A program made the translations under genes and the position numbers. From Nitrososphaeraceae archaeon (GTDB lineage Archaea; Thermoproteota; Nitrososphaeria; Nitrososphaerales; Nitrososphaeraceae), in NCBI GenBank assembly GCA_030038695.1, contig JASHSN010000104.1, positions 1 to 6,386 of the forward strand: a DNA stretch of 6,386 nucleotides, written 5' to 3'. The notes beneath the pieces were generated by a model that saw only the letters and a program-made list of their open reading frames with translations, ran no database searches and was not told the DNA's origin. Each line of letters begins with the position of its first letter. The stretch's first letter is position 1. Positions 5,084-6,386 of the stretch are shown piece by piece.

Positions 5084-6232
5084 TTGACTGGTGTTAGTAA
5101 TATACCTCGCCCACATGGAGGTAAGATAATAAACAGATTTGATTCAACCGCGAAGAATATTGATGGAATGTATTCGATAGAAGTCAATTATGATCTTAGA
5201 AATGACATTGAGAATATTGCCGATGGTATTTTTAGCCCTCTTGATGGTTTTCCCGTACAAGACGACTTTCAAAGTATTGTAAAATCTGGTCGGTTGACAA
5301 ATGGATTGGCTTGGACCATCCCCATAATAATGGATGTCGATGACGAAACAGCGAAAAATATGAATGATGCTGGCGAAGTTGTATTAAGAACTGGTAATGA
5401 GCACTTTGGAGTTATAGAGATCGAGGAAACTTATTCTTATGATAAAACCTCTGTTGCAAGGGCAATCTATCAAACAAATGATCTAAGCCATCCAGGCGTT
5501 ATGAAGATTATCGGATTAAAAAATCGGCTTATCGGAGGGAAAATTGAAGTCTTTAAAAGAATCCCTCAGTCGCCACTTAGGAAGTTTAGGATGAGTCCCT
5601 CGGATATTAGAACAGAGATTCATAAAAGGGGATGGAAAACTGTGGTTGGATTCCAAACAAGAAATGTTCCCCATGTTGCGCATGAAACGTTGCAAAAGAC
5701 TGCCATGAACATCTATGATGGATTGTTCGTGAATCCGTTGATTGGCAAAAAAAAGTCTGGGGATTTCAAAGATGATGTCATTTTGGGGAGTTATGAGGCC
5801 CTTATAGAGAATTATTATCCCAAAAATAGGACGATTTTTGGAACACTACATACCGAAATGAGATACGCTGGGCCTAAAGAGGCAATCCATCATGCTATAA
5901 TGAGGAAAAATTTTGGATGTTCCCACTTTATCGTTGGAAGAGACCATGCGGGGGTTAGAAACTATTATGATACTTTTGCAGCGCATGATATCTTCAGCGA
6001 TTACCCTGACATAGGAATCGAACCAGTATTCTTTCCCTCGTTTTACTATTGCAATAAATGTCTGAGCTATGCAAACGAGAGAAACTGTCCACACGGGTCA
6101 GAATTCAGGGAGGAGTTAAGCGGTACAAAAATGAGAAGAATGGTTAGTTCTGGTGAAATTCCAGCAGTACACTTAATGAGACCAGAAATCGCTAAGCTGA
6201 TCATATCGTATAAGGACCCGTTTGTACCTTAA
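5084..6232 (+). CDS. sat: Sulfate adenylyltransferase (ATP sulfurylase)
   Basis: Sat joins sulfate and ATP to give adenylyl sulfate (APS) and pyrophosphate, the activation step before APS reductase. The 382-residue length is usual for the homo-oligomeric Sat/Met3 type without a fused APS kinase domain. The N-terminal PHGGKIINR (10-18) belongs to the PUA-like domain. Catalytic motifs are QTRNVPHVAHE (191-201, with the QxRN and HxxH residues), GRDHAGV (285-291) and SGTKMRRMV (346-354). Cys323-x2-Cys326-x8-Cys335-x-His337 looks like the zinc site of bacterial and archaeal ATP sulfurylases. The start is TTG: PHGG is conserved near the family's N terminus and the first in-frame ATG (Met29) would cut it off. 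Sat follows cysH by 9 bases, so the two are surely co-transcribed. In this operon it most likely works in the assimilatory direction. Confidence 0.95.
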   Translation: MTGVSNIPRPHGGKIINRFDSTAKNIDGMYSIEVNYDLRNDIENIADGIFSPLDGFPVQDDFQSIVKSGRLTNGLAWTIPIIMDVDDETAKNMNDAGEVVLRTGNEHFGVIEIEETYSYDKTSVARAIYQTNDLSHPGVMKIIGLKNRLIGGKIEVFKRIPQSPLRKFRMSPSDIRTEIHKRGWKTVVGFQTRNVPHVAHETLQKTAMNIYDGLFVNPLIGKKKSGDFKDDVILGSYEALIENYYPKNRTIFGTLHTEMRYAGPKEAIHHAIMRKNFGCSHFIVGRDHAGVRNYYDTFAAHDIFSDYPDIGIEPVFFPSFYYCNKCLSYANERNCPHGSEFREELSGTKMRRMVSSGEIPAVHLMRPEIAKLIISYKDPFVP

Positions 6233-6239
6233 TTGGCCG

Positions 6240-6267
6240 ACACTTCCAAATTGGTGTACTAGTTTTG
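6240..6267 (+). terminator. Possible terminator after sat
   Basis: Eight bases after the sat stop, CCAA and TTGG (within 6246-6254) form the centre of a short inverted repeat, extended by ACA (6240-6242) and TGT (6255-6257) across a two-base bulge. It is followed by the T-rich TAGTTTTG. It is weak, but it is the only candidate before the window ends. Confidence 0.3.
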
Positions 6268-6386
6268 TTATGAGAGGAATACATTCAGGATTGGTCTTGT
6301 ACTGACCTCATGAAAATTACGATATTGGTTGAAATTAGTCGTGTGGCCGTAAAACTTCTCGCCCTACAAAACTTGCACATAGACTA

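Noticed and set aside
4805..5187. Two overlapping minus-strand open frames
   Set aside because: They lie opposite cysH and sat, whose catalytic motifs are intact, so they are shadows.
5846..6094. Minus-strand open frame of 82 codons
   Set aside because: It is antisense to the core of sat, including the GRDHAGV and zinc-site region.
6310..6386. ATG-started frame open to the window edge (25 codons, beginning MKITILVEISRVAVKLLALQ)
   Set aside because: It has no ribosome binding site or clear TATA box and is too short to identify. It could be the start of a next gene but cannot be supported from this window.
1..6386. tRNA, rRNA, CRISPR array, insertion sequence or riboswitch
   Set aside because: I found no T-loop with matching acceptor stem, no regularly spaced direct repeats, no transposase or terminal inverted repeats, and no recognisable riboswitch core.

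Overview
The window most likely comes from a mesophilic archaeon, probably an ammonia-oxidising thaumarchaeon of the Nitrososphaera/Nitrosocosmicus type. The evidence is A+T-rich DNA, TATA-like boxes about 25-50 bases upstream of starts, short leaders with GGGG-type ribosome binding sites, two TTG starts, an ArsR-like small winged-helix protein, and a divergent SelD/AIR-synthase-like protein of a kind I associate with this group. The lineage is an inference from sequence style and was not tested by any search.

Layout. Bases 1-845 hold no intact gene. A likely decayed coding stretch lies at about 467-728, and a bipartite stem-loop plus T6 tract (774-828) ends the transcript of the next gene. 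At 846-1781 (minus strand) is a complete monofunctional proline dehydrogenase. It is divergent from a small winged-helix regulator at 2043-2432 (plus, TTG start). The 261-base gap between them carries a TATA-like box for each gene and a short palindrome at the expected transcription start of the regulator. Convergent to the regulator is a 467-residue SelD/AIR-synthase-superfamily-like protein (2673-4076, minus). Divergent from that is a two-gene operon for assimilatory sulfate activation and reduction: APS reductase cysH (4328-5074) and ATP sulfurylase sat (5084-6232, TTG start), 9 bases apart.

How the genes work together. Sat makes APS from sulfate and ATP. The CysH protein has the iron-sulfur cysteine signature of APS reductases, so it should reduce APS directly to sulfite. 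No APS kinase, sulfite reductase or sulfate transporter is visible here. The SelD-like protein shares the 251-base divergent promoter region with the sulfate operon. It appears to lack the aspartates and the Cys/Lys motif of true selenophosphate synthetases, so its activity is unknown and a role in sulfur or selenium chemistry is only suggested by position. Proline dehydrogenase starts proline catabolism; its Delta1-pyrroline-5-carboxylate dehydrogenase partner is not in the window. The regulator between them may control itself and perhaps the dehydrogenase.
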